From a virus: 64,000 nt of DNA. The number at the start of each line of letters is the position of its first letter. Position 1 is the first letter of the stretch. Below are positions 1 to 6,703 of the stretch, one piece after another. Under the pieces are notes generated by a model. It was not told the origin of the DNA and ran no database searches. It saw only the letters and a list, made by a program, of their open reading frames with translations. A program made the translations under genes and the position numbers. The stretch lies in IMG/VR virus record IMGVR_UViG_3300010158_000061, positions 1-64,000 of that record. One strand, written 5' to 3'.

Positions 1-159
1 CAGCATGATGCAATACTTAAACCGGGCACTACCTGGAGAAATAGACCATTGCAACCACATCAACTAATATGTATTGAGCAAGGCACAATCATCGAAGTAA
101 GTACTCCGGACTCTGTCAAAGACAACTATCGTGTACTGCCAGGAGACAGTCAAAAATGA
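1..159 (+). CDS. Cupin-like protein, C-terminal part (5' end outside window)
   Basis: The frame is open from the first base and ends in TGA at 157-159, giving the last 52 residues of a protein. The readable part contains a histidine-containing segment (PHQLICIEQGTIIEVSTP) followed by DNYR and a terminal PGD. This pattern resembles small single-domain cupins found in sugar-nucleotide and heptose clusters, where EVSTP follows the last beta strand. The stop overlaps the start of the next gene as ATGA, so the two are probably translated together and act in the same sugar pathway. The metal-binding half is missing from view, so the enzymatic role cannot be stated. The cupin assignment is moderately sure. 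Confidence 0.6.
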   Translation, partial: QHDAILKPGTTWRNRPLQPHQLICIEQGTIIEVSTPDSVKDNYRVLPGDSQK

Positions 160-920
160 AAATATTACTAACAGGTCATCGTGGATTTATTGGTAGCAAT
201 ATGCTACAGGCTCTTAACGGCATGGAACACAAAGTTGATACATTTGAATGGGCGGACGGACCATGCCCTGGAGTGATAGACTATGACTGGGTCATACACA
301 TGGGTGCTATTAGTTCAACTACCGAACGTGATGTAGACCGAGTGTTTACTCAAAACTACGATTTTAGTGTCGGACTATTTGATGACTGTAAAAGATTTGG
401 GGTCAATTTACAATACTCTAGTTCAGCCAGTGTATATGGGCTGATTAGTACTTTTAACGAAAATGCTCCGCCCGATCCTTGCACACCCTATGCCTGGAGC
501 AAGTATTTGTTTGAACGGCATCATACTAGACACCAAGGTGGTAACACGGTACAAGGTTTTAGATATTTTAATGTATACGGTCCCGGAGAAGATCACAAAG
601 GCACACAAGCAAGTCCTTATCATCAATTTGCAAAACAAGCACGAGAAACAGGTAGAATACGAGTGTTTGAAGGTAGTGAAAATTATCTTAGAGATTTTGT
701 GCCTGTACAAGATGTTGTGGCCATGCACTTGAGATTTCTCACAAGGCCTGTTAGTGGTATATTCAACGTGGGAACTGGTAAAACTCGAAGTTTTCGACAA
801 GTAGCCGAACAATTTGGTGTGCCCATTGATGAGATACCCATGCCCGAAAATTTAAAAAACAGTTACCAAATGTACACATGTGCTAATATGACTCGAACTT
901 ATCAAGCTCTAAACGGTTGA
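156..920 (+). CDS. hldD: ADP-L-glycero-D-manno-heptose 6-epimerase-like SDR (HldD/RfaD family)
   Basis: This is a 254-residue extended short-chain dehydrogenase. It has an N-terminal NAD(P)-binding GxxGxxG (GHRGFIG, residues 7-13) and an active-site YxxxK (YAWSK, about residue 112). The closest family signal is the run FRYFNVYGPGEDHKG, followed by VFEGSENYLRDFVPVQDV and SGIFNVGTG, which match the bacterial heptose epimerase HldD almost word for word. HldD makes the ADP-heptose used for the inner core of lipopolysaccharide in the cytoplasm. Bacterial HldD is about 310 residues, so this version is compact. It overlaps the upstream cupin by 4 bp. A related sugar epimerase with different specificity is possible, but the HldD-specific motifs are strong. 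Confidence 0.8.
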   Translation: MKILLTGHRGFIGSNMLQALNGMEHKVDTFEWADGPCPGVIDYDWVIHMGAISSTTERDVDRVFTQNYDFSVGLFDDCKRFGVNLQYSSSASVYGLISTFNENAPPDPCTPYAWSKYLFERHHTRHQGGNTVQGFRYFNVYGPGEDHKGTQASPYHQFAKQARETGRIRVFEGSENYLRDFVPVQDVVAMHLRFLTRPVSGIFNVGTGKTRSFRQVAEQFGVPIDEIPMPENLKNSYQMYTCANMTRTYQALNG

Positions 921-945
921 CATTGTACTGTACAGAGTGTATACT
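917..945 (+). promoter_or_regulatory. Sigma70-type promoter before the omega-like gene
   Basis: TTGACA (917-922) and TATACT (940-945) are separated by exactly 17 bp. Transcription would start near 952, giving a short leader that contains the AAAGGA ribosome site at 958-963. The box sits just past the end of the heptose epimerase gene. Confidence 0.75.
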
Positions 946-965
946 ATTAAACAACACAAAGGACC

Positions 966-1235
966 ATGATGACTGATTTAGAACAACACCAGTATGCAGG
1001 ATTAACTAGCCAGGCGGCAGTCAAGGCTGTGGGCAATAGATATGATTTAATTTTGATTGCCAGTCGCAGAGCAAGAGAAATCAGCCGTGGTGATGCACCT
1101 CGTGTGAATTGCAAACATGGCATCATGTTGACCACTCTTAAAGAAATAGAAGACGGCAAAACTGGTCGTGAATATCTTACCAAAACACTAGACATTGAAC
1201 CTCGTCGACGCCACAAGGACCATGCGGGATTCTGA
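966..1235 (+). CDS. rpoZ: RNA polymerase omega subunit homologue
   Basis: The 89-residue protein carries the omega signature: an N-terminal helix, then VGNRYDLILIASRRAREIS (about residues 22-40), a short variable loop and LTTLKEIEDGK near residue 56. These correspond to the GNRFDLVLVAARRARQM and ALREIEEG blocks of bacterial omega, which wraps the C-terminal tail of the beta-prime subunit and helps RNA polymerase assembly. It has its own sigma70-type promoter and an AAAGGA ribosome site. The start may be the ATG at 966 or the adjacent one at 969. Phage-encoded omega subunits are unusual. By inference it replaces or competes with host omega and may retune the host polymerase during infection. 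The family call is secure; the role is not. Confidence 0.85.
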   Translation: MMTDLEQHQYAGLTSQAAVKAVGNRYDLILIASRRAREISRGDAPRVNCKHGIMLTTLKEIEDGKTGREYLTKTLDIEPRRRHKDHAGF

Positions 1236-1701
1236 TCAATCAAACAGTGCCAATGGTCGAGATAGTTTTGATGTCACTACTGGCAACACCTTAATACATT
1301 TTTTTAATCGCAATGTAACACCATATGCTACCAGCACATCAGGTCCCAAGTTTGATCTAGTTTCGGTTGAACAACAAAAAGACCTAATGATCAATCATGC
1401 TAGGATGTATGCCCAGCAAGAATATGATCGTATCATGGAGTTGGTAGCAGTATTAGAAAAACAAGCTCAAGATATCAAACGCAGACTTGACGTGACTGAT
1501 GCGGTGTACGCCGCAGAATACAATTTTCAACTTGTAATGGGCAGGTGCTATTGGCTGGTTCAGCACAAAAGACATGAAAAGACACTGCTAGTACATAACG
1601 GTCCAACCGATTGGTCTACTGGCATTCCTGAAGATTACCAGTACTTAATGCAGGTAAGATACATGGGCGATCATACCTGGCAAGAAGTAACTAATAAGTA
1701 G
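1222..1701 (+). CDS. DUF2452-like protein of unknown function
   Basis: The start at ATG 1222 is preferred because AAGGA lies at 1215-1219. An upstream TTG at 1195 would extend it into the omega gene without a ribosome site. The product is about 159 residues. The central helix (QAQDIKRRLDVTDAVYAAEY) is followed by a strand-rich tail with GRCYWLVQ, a GP-DW turn and a final HTWQE. This order matches the DUF2452 family of bacteria and phages as I recall it, which has no assigned function. It overlaps the end of the omega gene by 14 bp and is probably co-transcribed with it. Confidence 0.7.
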   Translation: MRDSDQSNSANGRDSFDVTTGNTLIHFFNRNVTPYATSTSGPKFDLVSVEQQKDLMINHARMYAQQEYDRIMELVAVLEKQAQDIKRRLDVTDAVYAAEYNFQLVMGRCYWLVQHKRHEKTLLVHNGPTDWSTGIPEDYQYLMQVRYMGDHTWQEVTNK

Positions 1702-1704
1702 TAC

Positions 1705-1733
1705 TTGACCAAATATTTCCAAAATGCTATAAT
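1705..1733 (+). promoter_or_regulatory. Extended -10 sigma70-type promoter, probably leaderless
   Basis: TTGACC (1705-1710), a 17-bp spacer ending in TGC, and a perfect TATAAT (1728-1733). The predicted transcription start, 7 bp past the -10 box, falls on the A of an ATG at 1740. Confidence 0.8.
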
Positions 1734-1739
1734 ATGGAA

Positions 1740-1955
1740 ATGTACAAAATAGAACAACAAGAATTTACCACACTAGCAGACGCTATGACTCATGCCAAAA
1801 CTCTGGATGCCTTTGTGGTGATCTACGGAAAAGATTTTGAAATATGCGGACGCTTTGGTGTTGATGCAGTGAGCAATGGGGTATGTCCAGATGGCATTGC
1901 ATATGATTGGAACAAGGCTGATCGCATTGGACGAGTAAAGAAAAAACAAGTATAA
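1740..1955 (+). CDS. Small hypothetical protein, possibly from a leaderless mRNA
   Basis: The 71-residue product starts MYKIEQQEF and contains FVVIYGKDFEICGRFGVDAV and a basic C-terminus (RVKKKQ). No family is recognised. An ATG at 1734 touches the -10 box and would lie upstream of the transcript, so ATG 1740, which coincides with the expected transcription start, is chosen. No ribosome-binding site can precede it in the mRNA. It sits 10 bp before a metallophosphoesterase gene and probably shares its transcript. Confidence 0.65.
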   Translation: MYKIEQQEFTTLADAMTHAKTLDAFVVIYGKDFEICGRFGVDAVSNGVCPDGIAYDWNKADRIGRVKKKQV

Positions 1956-1965
1956 GGAGCAAGAT

Positions 1966-2571
1966 ATGCCAGCAGTATTTTTAGTCAGTGACACACACTT
2001 TGGACACGCTGGTGTATGCAAGTTCACACACCCAGACAACCCCGAAGTAAAATTACGTCCATGGACTGATCCTGCAGAAATGGATGAAGCTATGATCCGG
2101 AATTGGAATGATCGTGTGCGTCCCAACGACAAGGTGTACCACTTGGGAGATGTTGTGATCAACCGCAAGGCATTGAAAACATTGGCTCGCTTGAATGGTG
2201 ACAAGGTGTTGATCCGTGGCAACCATGATATCTTCCGCGATGATGAGTACAGGATGTACTTTAGAGAATTACGTGCCTACCATGTGATGAATGGACTTAT
2301 TTTGAGTCATATTCCTGTTCACGAAGCGAGCCTTGGTAGGTTTGGTTGTAATATACACGGACACTTGCATGCTAGTCGTGTAAAGCGGGCACGTGGCATA
2401 GATGCCCGGACTGGCGAAGTGTTGTATGGTACTGAGATTGATCCAAGGTATCACTGTGTTTGTGTCGAAACTACAGATTTTGCACCCATCTTGTTTGAAG
2501 ACGTTATCAAACGCATCAAAGCCGAAGGTGGCTCAGTTGGGTTTCGTAACGGCAACGGTCCCACAATGTAA
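1966..2571 (+). CDS. Calcineurin-like metallophosphoesterase
   Basis: The 201-residue protein has the full set of metal-binding motifs of this superfamily: DTHFGH (residues 9-14), GDVV (about 61), GNHD (about 84), a histidine in LILSHIPVH (about 115) and GHLH (about 130). Such enzymes hydrolyse phosphomonoesters or phosphodiesters with two metal ions. The single-domain size and the motif spacing resemble phage and bacterial phosphoesterases of unknown substrate. A clear AAGGAG lies 7 bp before the start. It ends before a strong rho-independent terminator at 2613-2638, so it closes the transcription unit that begins at 1705. The substrate cannot be inferred. Confidence 0.88.
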   Translation: MPAVFLVSDTHFGHAGVCKFTHPDNPEVKLRPWTDPAEMDEAMIRNWNDRVRPNDKVYHLGDVVINRKALKTLARLNGDKVLIRGNHDIFRDDEYRMYFRELRAYHVMNGLILSHIPVHEASLGRFGCNIHGHLHASRVKRARGIDARTGEVLYGTEIDPRYHCVCVETTDFAPILFEDVIKRIKAEGGSVGFRNGNGPTM

Positions 2572-2593
2572 TACTCAAGTATTACCTTTAAAA

Positions 2594-2610
2594 AGTACTA
2601 CTCTAGTACT
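2594..2610. repeat. Perfect 7-3-7 inverted repeat upstream of the terminator
   Basis: AGTACTA-CTC-TAGTACT forms a perfect short hairpin 3 bp before the main terminator stem. The AGTACT arms are self-complementary. It may stabilise the mRNA 3' end or bind a protein; nothing in the sequence decides this. Confidence 0.5.
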
Positions 2611-2612
2611 AC

Positions 2613-2638
2613 AAAACCCTGCTCAGAGCAGGGTTTTT
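2613..2638 (+). terminator. Rho-independent terminator
   Basis: The arms AAAACCCTGCT and AGCAGGGTTTT pair around a 3-base loop (CAG), and the right arm runs straight into a T tract. It follows the metallophosphoesterase gene by 41 bp and precedes the next promoter. Confidence 0.85.
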
Positions 2639-2645
2639 CTTGGAC

Positions 2646-2674
2646 TTGACCATTAATTCCCGAAATGCTATAAT
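2646..2674 (+). promoter_or_regulatory. Extended -10 sigma70-type promoter
   Basis: TTGACC (2646-2651), a 17-bp spacer ending in TGC, and TATAAT (2669-2674). It lies 8 bp past the terminator T tract and serves the gene at 2704. Confidence 0.85.
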
Positions 2675-2703
2675 AAGGACATAAACAGCAAACAGGAGCC
2701 AGT

Positions 2704-3021
2704 ATGATAGACGCAAAACGCAAAGACGATTTTTACATTGACGGTACCAGTACTGAGTCCGGCCCAGTGGTACGTTGGAACTCAAACGACAGCATTCCGT
2801 TTGGTGACATGCTGGCTGAGTTTGCCAATGCTGGTTGGATCACTGAGCAAACAGTTGAGAACAGCCTGGCTCAACGCAAAATTGAAGACCGCAAGGCCAT
2901 CCAAGCATACGTTGACAACTACCGTGGTCCCAGCGAAGAAGAAATGTTTGAAGCCCGTGCCGCTTTTGGTGCAGGTGCAAGAGTTTACAATGTTTTTACC
3001 GGCACATCTTACTCAGTTTAA
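2704..3021 (+). CDS. Hypothetical protein (105 aa)
   Basis: No family is recognised. The protein is acidic and mainly helical in its second half, with the run LAQRKIEDRKAIQAYVDNY. It has a CAGGAG ribosome site (2692-2697) and its own strong promoter at 2646. The next small gene starts 10 bp after its stop, so both are on one transcript. The good ribosome site and promoter support it as a real gene. Confidence 0.75.
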   Translation: MIDAKRKDDFYIDGTSTESGPVVRWNSNDSIPFGDMLAEFANAGWITEQTVENSLAQRKIEDRKAIQAYVDNYRGPSEEEMFEARAAFGAGARVYNVFTGTSYSV

Positions 3022-3031
3022 AGGAAACACT

Positions 3032-3223
3032 ATGAGCAAAATGAATGAACTCAGCATGATGGTGGATACCATCTGCGAAGACCGTGGATACGACAGTGCC
3101 CGGGAATTTGATTACAGTGACGTGGAGTACCTTGCTGAGGACTTTGGCGTGACTGTGGCGGACATGTGTGGCCTGTTGCGTATTGAGGTTCCAGAAAACT
3201 GTATGCCTTCTGCAACATGTTAA
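3032..3223 (+). CDS. Small hypothetical protein (63 aa)
   Basis: The ATG at 3032 follows AAAGGAA at 3020-3026. The product begins MSKMNELSMMVDTI and has the repeated acidic theme YSDVEYLAEDFGVTVADMC, which reads like a small helical fold, perhaps helix-turn-helix-like. A longer reading in the same frame would overlap the previous gene out of frame and is rejected. No family is recognised. Confidence 0.65.
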   Translation: MSKMNELSMMVDTICEDRGYDSAREFDYSDVEYLAEDFGVTVADMCGLLRIEVPENCMPSATC

Positions 3224-3231
3224 AAGAACAG

Positions 3232-3260
3232 TTGACCACTAAATCACTATCTGCTATACT
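3232..3260 (+). promoter_or_regulatory. Extended -10 sigma70-type promoter for the MoxR gene
   Basis: TTGACC (3232-3237), a 17-bp spacer ending in TGC, and TATACT (3255-3260). Transcription would start near 3267, leaving a leader with an AGAAAGG ribosome site at 3277-3283. Confidence 0.82.
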
Positions 3261-3291
3261 AACGACTTAATTAACTAGAAAGGCACAGCCC

Positions 3292-4377
3292 ATGTCAGAA
3301 TCACGCACAGTCACAAGCCAGCAGGCTCGTAAAAGTATCCTTAAAGCATTTAAGGTAAAACGTCCACTCTTTTTGTGGGGTCCTCCCGGTATCGGCAAAA
3401 GCGATCTTGTGGCGGGCATTACTAAAGAACTTGGTGGCATTATGTATGACTGCCGCTTGGGACAGATGGAACCCACAGACATTCGTGGTATTCCGTTTTA
3501 CAACAAAGACATTGGCAAGATGGATTGGGCTCCTCCCATTGACTTGCCCGACGAAGAGACTGCAAGCAAGTATCCCATTGTGGTGCTATTCCTGGACGAG
3601 ATGAATAGTGCATCCGGTAGTGTACAAGCGGCGGCTTATCAACTTATTTTAAACTTCCGCATTGGCAAATACCACTTGCCCAAGAATACAGTAATTGTGG
3701 CGGCTGGCAACAGAGAGAGTGACAAAGGTGTTACCTTCCGCATGCCAACTCCACTTGCAAATCGTTTCTTGCATCAAGAGATGAAGGTAGACTTCCCAAG
3801 TTGGCTTGAGTGGGCAGTCAACAATAAGGTACACCAGGACGTGGTAGGCTATTTGAGCTTTGCCAAACAGGACTTGTATGACTTTGACGCCAAGTCATCC
3901 AGCCGTGCGTTTGCTACACCACGTACCTGGATGTTTGTGAGTGAGTACTTGCAAGAAGATGACGGTGACAACGAGACACTTGCAAACATGATCTCTGGTA
4001 CTGTGGGTGAGGGACTTGCAATCAAGTTTATGGCTCACCGCAAAGTAGCGGCCAAGATGCCCAACCCAAGTGACATCTTGAGCGGCAAAGTTAAAGACTT
4101 GAATGTTAAAGAAGTGTCGGCCATGTACAGCCTGGTTATCTCCATGTGTTACGAGCTCAAAGGTGCCATTGAGAACAAAGTGGAAGACAAAAAATTCCAT
4201 GAAATGTGCGACAACTTCCTGGGTTACATGATGAAGAACTTTGAGACCGAGCTCACTGTGATGGGTGCCCGCATTGCACTTACCACATACGACTTGCCCT
4301 TCTTGCCCACCAAGCTCAAGAACTTTGACGAGTTCCATCAGCGTTACGGAAAATACATTTTACAGGCGTCAGCCTAA
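3292..4377 (+). CDS. MoxR-type AAA+ ATPase
   Basis: The 361-residue protein has a Walker A (GPPGIGKSDLV, about residue 31), a Walker B (VVLFLDEMNSA, about residue 98), a sensor-1 region (VIVAAGNRE) and a later TPRTW segment typical of MoxR ATPases. MoxR proteins usually work as chaperone-like ATPases with a VWA-domain partner and help load metal ions or remodel complexes. The next gene encodes exactly such a partner, so the two form a MoxR-VWA pair. Each gene has its own promoter. The target in phage infection is unknown. Confidence 0.88.
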   Translation: MSESRTVTSQQARKSILKAFKVKRPLFLWGPPGIGKSDLVAGITKELGGIMYDCRLGQMEPTDIRGIPFYNKDIGKMDWAPPIDLPDEETASKYPIVVLFLDEMNSASGSVQAAAYQLILNFRIGKYHLPKNTVIVAAGNRESDKGVTFRMPTPLANRFLHQEMKVDFPSWLEWAVNNKVHQDVVGYLSFAKQDLYDFDAKSSSRAFATPRTWMFVSEYLQEDDGDNETLANMISGTVGEGLAIKFMAHRKVAAKMPNPSDILSGKVKDLNVKEVSAMYSLVISMCYELKGAIENKVEDKKFHEMCDNFLGYMMKNFETELTVMGARIALTTYDLPFLPTKLKNFDEFHQRYGKYILQASA

Positions 4378-4384
4378 TGTGTTT

Positions 4385-4435
4385 GGAGGGCGGTGTTCAA
4401 AAAACACTGGGCTGTGTCTCACTGCCCTCCTTCTT
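4385..4435 (+). terminator. Long hairpin, possible terminator
   Basis: GGAGGGCGGTG (4385-4395) pairs with CACTGCCCTCC (4420-4430), with one G-T pair and a loop of about 24 bases. Only TTCTT follows, so it is a weaker terminator candidate than the one at 2613. It lies between the MoxR stop and the next promoter. Confidence 0.5.
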
Positions 4436-4440
4436 AATGT

Positions 4441-4469
4441 TTGACCACAAAATCTGGATGTGCTACAAT
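4441..4469 (+). promoter_or_regulatory. Extended -10 sigma70-type promoter for the VWA gene
   Basis: TTGACC (4441-4446), a 17-bp spacer ending in TGC, and TACAAT (4464-4469). It starts the transcript for the VWA gene and the small genes behind it. Confidence 0.8.
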
Positions 4470-4498
4470 ACATACATAACGCAACAAAGGAACCTGCA

Positions 4499-5782
4499 AT
4501 GACAACCAGTACAGTAAACAAAAAAGAAAGCGACAAGTTCAAGGACCTTATTGGTCCCATGGATACCAAACTTGACCGGATTGTACGTGAACAATTGATT
4601 ACTGCCAGGGTTGGCTTGTTACTTAAAGCCAGTTTCTTTGGCAACCTTGCAACCAGATTAAAGTTGGTAAATGCTGACGAGTGGTGTGCTACTGCCGCAA
4701 CAGATGGCAGACATTTTTATTACAATACCCGTTTTATCCAGATGCTTAAACCCAAAGAGATTGAGTTCTTGTTTGGGCACGAGGTGTTGCATTGTGTGTA
4801 TGACCACTTTGGGCGTCGTGGCGACCGAGATCCACAGTTATGGAACATTTCCAATGACTTTGCTGTGAATGGCGACTTGGTAAAACACAAGGTGGGTGAG
4901 ATGATTACCTCAGTGCCTTGTTTGTTTGATCGCAAATATGATGGATTAAGTTCAGAAGAAATCTATGACAAGTTGTACGAGAAGGCTGAGAAGATTGACA
5001 TAGGTGCATTGCTGGACAAAATGATTGACGAGCATTTGGATGGCAAAGACGGCAACAATGAAGGCTCCGGTGAGGACGACAAAGAAGGCAAAGGCAAGCC
5101 CAAGCTCTCAGCAGAAGAGCGTCAACAAATCAAAGACGAGATAAGAGAAGCCATGTTGGCGGCTGCCGCTACAGCAGATGGTGCCGGTAATATTCCAGTA
5201 GGGGTCAAACGTATCATCCAAGACTTGACTGAGCCCAAGATGAATTGGCGTGAACTGTTACGCATGCAGTTGGAGTCAACTATCAAGAGTGACTACACAT
5301 GGATGCGAACCGGACGCAAAGGCTGGCACATGGACGCCATCATGCCCGGCATGAAGAATGATCCCATGATTGATATCGCGCTCATGATTGATGCATCCGG
5401 CTCCATGAGCGCGGGCATGATCAAAGACATCTTGAGTGAAGTAGCAAGTATCATGGAATCATTCCCAGCATACCGAATCCATGTTGCAACATTTGATACC
5501 AAAGTTTACAACCCACAACAGTATGATTCAGAAAATTTAGAAAGCATTACTGACTATGAGGTAATGGGCGGTGGTGGTACTGACTTTACTTGTATGTTTG
5601 ATTACTTTAAAAAGGAAGAGATCGAACCCAAACGCCTTGTGGTGTTTACTGATGGTGAATGTTACGACAGTTGGGGTGACGAGAACTACTGTGATACTGT
5701 TTGGATCTTGCATGGCACCACTACTCTTGTGCCACCTTGGGGTCAACATGCTTACTATGATTTAGAATTGGCAGACGCATAA
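4499..5782 (+). CDS. Metallopeptidase-like/VWA domain protein (DUF2201 type)
   Basis: The start at ATG 4499 follows an AAAGGA site at 4486-4491; a GTG at 4460 overlaps the promoter and is rejected. The 427-residue product has a zinc-peptidase-like helix GHEVLHCVYDH (about residue 94), a charged, low-complexity linker rich in D, G and K (about residues 180-220), and a C-terminal VWA domain with the metal-ion site DASGSMS (about residue 297) and a later FTDGE. This layout matches the DUF2201 VWA-like family, which pairs with MoxR ATPases. The previous gene supplies that ATPase. Whether the peptidase-like site is active cannot be judged. Confidence 0.85.
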   Translation: MTTSTVNKKESDKFKDLIGPMDTKLDRIVREQLITARVGLLLKASFFGNLATRLKLVNADEWCATAATDGRHFYYNTRFIQMLKPKEIEFLFGHEVLHCVYDHFGRRGDRDPQLWNISNDFAVNGDLVKHKVGEMITSVPCLFDRKYDGLSSEEIYDKLYEKAEKIDIGALLDKMIDEHLDGKDGNNEGSGEDDKEGKGKPKLSAEERQQIKDEIREAMLAAAATADGAGNIPVGVKRIIQDLTEPKMNWRELLRMQLESTIKSDYTWMRTGRKGWHMDAIMPGMKNDPMIDIALMIDASGSMSAGMIKDILSEVASIMESFPAYRIHVATFDTKVYNPQQYDSENLESITDYEVMGGGGTDFTCMFDYFKKEEIEPKRLVVFTDGECYDSWGDENYCDTVWILHGTTTLVPPWGQHAYYDLELADA

Positions 5783-5907
5783 TGGCAGAGTATTTTTTGT
5801 ACGGGTTCTTGCTAGGATACTTTTGGGACCTGTTGTTTAAACTAGTTAGGAGAATATATGAAGAAGCCAAAATCGCAAAAAGAGACTGGAATCGACCCAG
5901 CAGTTGA
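5782..5907 (+). CDS. Tiny single-pass membrane protein (41 aa)
   Basis: The ATG at 5782 overlaps the VWA stop as TAATG. The product has a hydrophobic helix (YFLYGFLLGYFWDLLFKLV, residues 4-22) followed by a basic tail. It overlaps the next gene by 50 bp in another frame. The stop/start overlap and the clean membrane segment support it, but an ORF this short could also arise by chance. Confidence 0.5.
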   Translation: MAEYFLYGFLLGYFWDLLFKLVRRIYEEAKIAKRDWNRPSS

Positions 5908-6100
5908 TGTCAATACTCGAGATCGATTTGATCTTGAACAAGAGATTTTACAATGCTGGAACATAGTTGACGATATCACACAATATGTGGAATCAGGTGC
6001 CAGTGCCGCAGAGTTCAAAATTCTCAGCCAATACTACGAACGCAAGTTTGATCAACTGTGGGACACATTCGGTAGTATGGTCGAAAACCGCAAAATGTAA
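5858..6100 (+). CDS. Hypothetical protein (80 aa)
   Basis: The start is fixed by TTAGGAGA at 5846-5853. The N-terminus is basic and the rest is acidic and helical (RFDLEQEILQCWNIVDDI), ending in a segment rich in Y, K and W. No family is recognised. It overlaps the tiny membrane-protein ORF before it and is 2 bp from the next gene. Confidence 0.7.
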   Translation: MKKPKSQKETGIDPAVDVNTRDRFDLEQEILQCWNIVDDITQYVESGASAAEFKILSQYYERKFDQLWDTFGSMVENRKM

Positions 6101-6102
6101 TC

Positions 6103-6282
6103 ATGAGTCCCGAACAACGCATGGCTGAACTCATGGCACCTGTTGAACAACAGATTTTAATGTGCGATGATGAACAAGATTTGCTAATGATGGCTTGCGC
6201 CATGTTGCAACGTACTAGAGAAATTATGGACCATACTCTAGGCGAAACTGGTCGTAAAAATATGTTTAAGGAGTATACGTGA
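6103..6282 (+). CDS. Small hypothetical protein (59 aa)
   Basis: The ATG at 6103 lies 2 bp after the previous stop. The product is methionine-rich and helical (MSPEQRMAELMAPVEQQI at the start, then MMACAMLQRTREIM). Its TGA stop overlaps the next start by one base. No family is recognised. The tight packing on both sides supports it. Confidence 0.6.
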   Translation: MSPEQRMAELMAPVEQQILMCDDEQDLLMMACAMLQRTREIMDHTLGETGRKNMFKEYT

Positions 6283-6476
6283 TGGAAAAATTGTACGCAT
6301 TTATTGTAAAGTATCAAGACGTTATTTCGGGATTCTTTTCCGGAATGTTTTTGATGATGTCATTGAACTATTTCCAACTTGGCGATGGTTGGATGGGACT
6401 GACCATGTTGATTGTGTCCATAGTGAATTTGATTGCTGTGGGTCAACGTATTGGCGGGCATGGGAAACCAGACTGA
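6282..6476 (+). CDS. Small membrane protein (64 aa)
   Basis: It starts at ATG 6282, coupled to the preceding stop, with AAGGAG at 6268-6273. There are two hydrophobic segments, about residues 12-30 and 36-54, with a short polar turn containing LGDGW. The C-terminus is short and glycine-rich. It is predicted to cross the inner membrane twice. No function can be assigned. Confidence 0.68.
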   Translation: MEKLYAFIVKYQDVISGFFSGMFLMMSLNYFQLGDGWMGLTMLIVSIVNLIAVGQRIGGHGKPD

Positions 6477-6699
6477 ATACTTTGAACGCATCGGCTATAG
6501 ACCCAAGTGGTCTATAGGTGACCGTGTTTTTGGACATTGGCATCGAATACCATTTGTGGGTACTGTGGGCAATGATCGATTGATTAGTAAACGTGCTGGT
6601 CCCGAGATTACTATACACCTAGATTTACCTATCCGGTTTGAAGATCAGATATATAACATTATCGTTGTCAAACACAAAGATATTAAGGCGTACAAATAA
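6460..6699 (+). CDS. Small beta-rich hypothetical protein (79 aa)
   Basis: The start at ATG 6460 overlaps the previous gene by 17 bp. The product has a small-barrel look: WSIGDRVFGHWHRIPFVGTV followed by ITIHLDLPIRF and IYNIIVVKHKDI. No family is recognised. Its last codons lie in a 22-bp sequence that is repeated almost exactly at 8446-8467. The AT-rich cassette that follows therefore seems to have been inserted at this gene's 3' end. Confidence 0.7.
   Translation: MGNQTEYFERIGYRPKWSIGDRVFGHWHRIPFVGTVGNDRLISKRAGPEITIHLDLPIRFEDQIYNIIVVKHKDIKAYK
6676..6697. repeat. Left copy of a 22-bp direct repeat flanking an inserted cassette
   Basis: The core AAAGATATTAAGGCG, followed by TACAAAT, matches 8446-8467 (same core, then TATAAAT) at 21 of 22 positions. 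Between the copies lie a glycosyltransferase gene and a gene on the opposite strand, both unusually AT-rich. Confidence 0.85.
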
Positions 6700-6703
6700 T
6701 AGC

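Noticed and set aside
423-812. Minus-strand ORF of 129 residues opposite the heptose epimerase
   Set aside because: It lies entirely within a well-supported gene on the other strand and has no recognisable protein features.
1734-1739. ATG at 1734 as start of the small gene
   Set aside because: It directly abuts the -10 box and would lie upstream of the predicted transcription start. ATG 1740 fits better.
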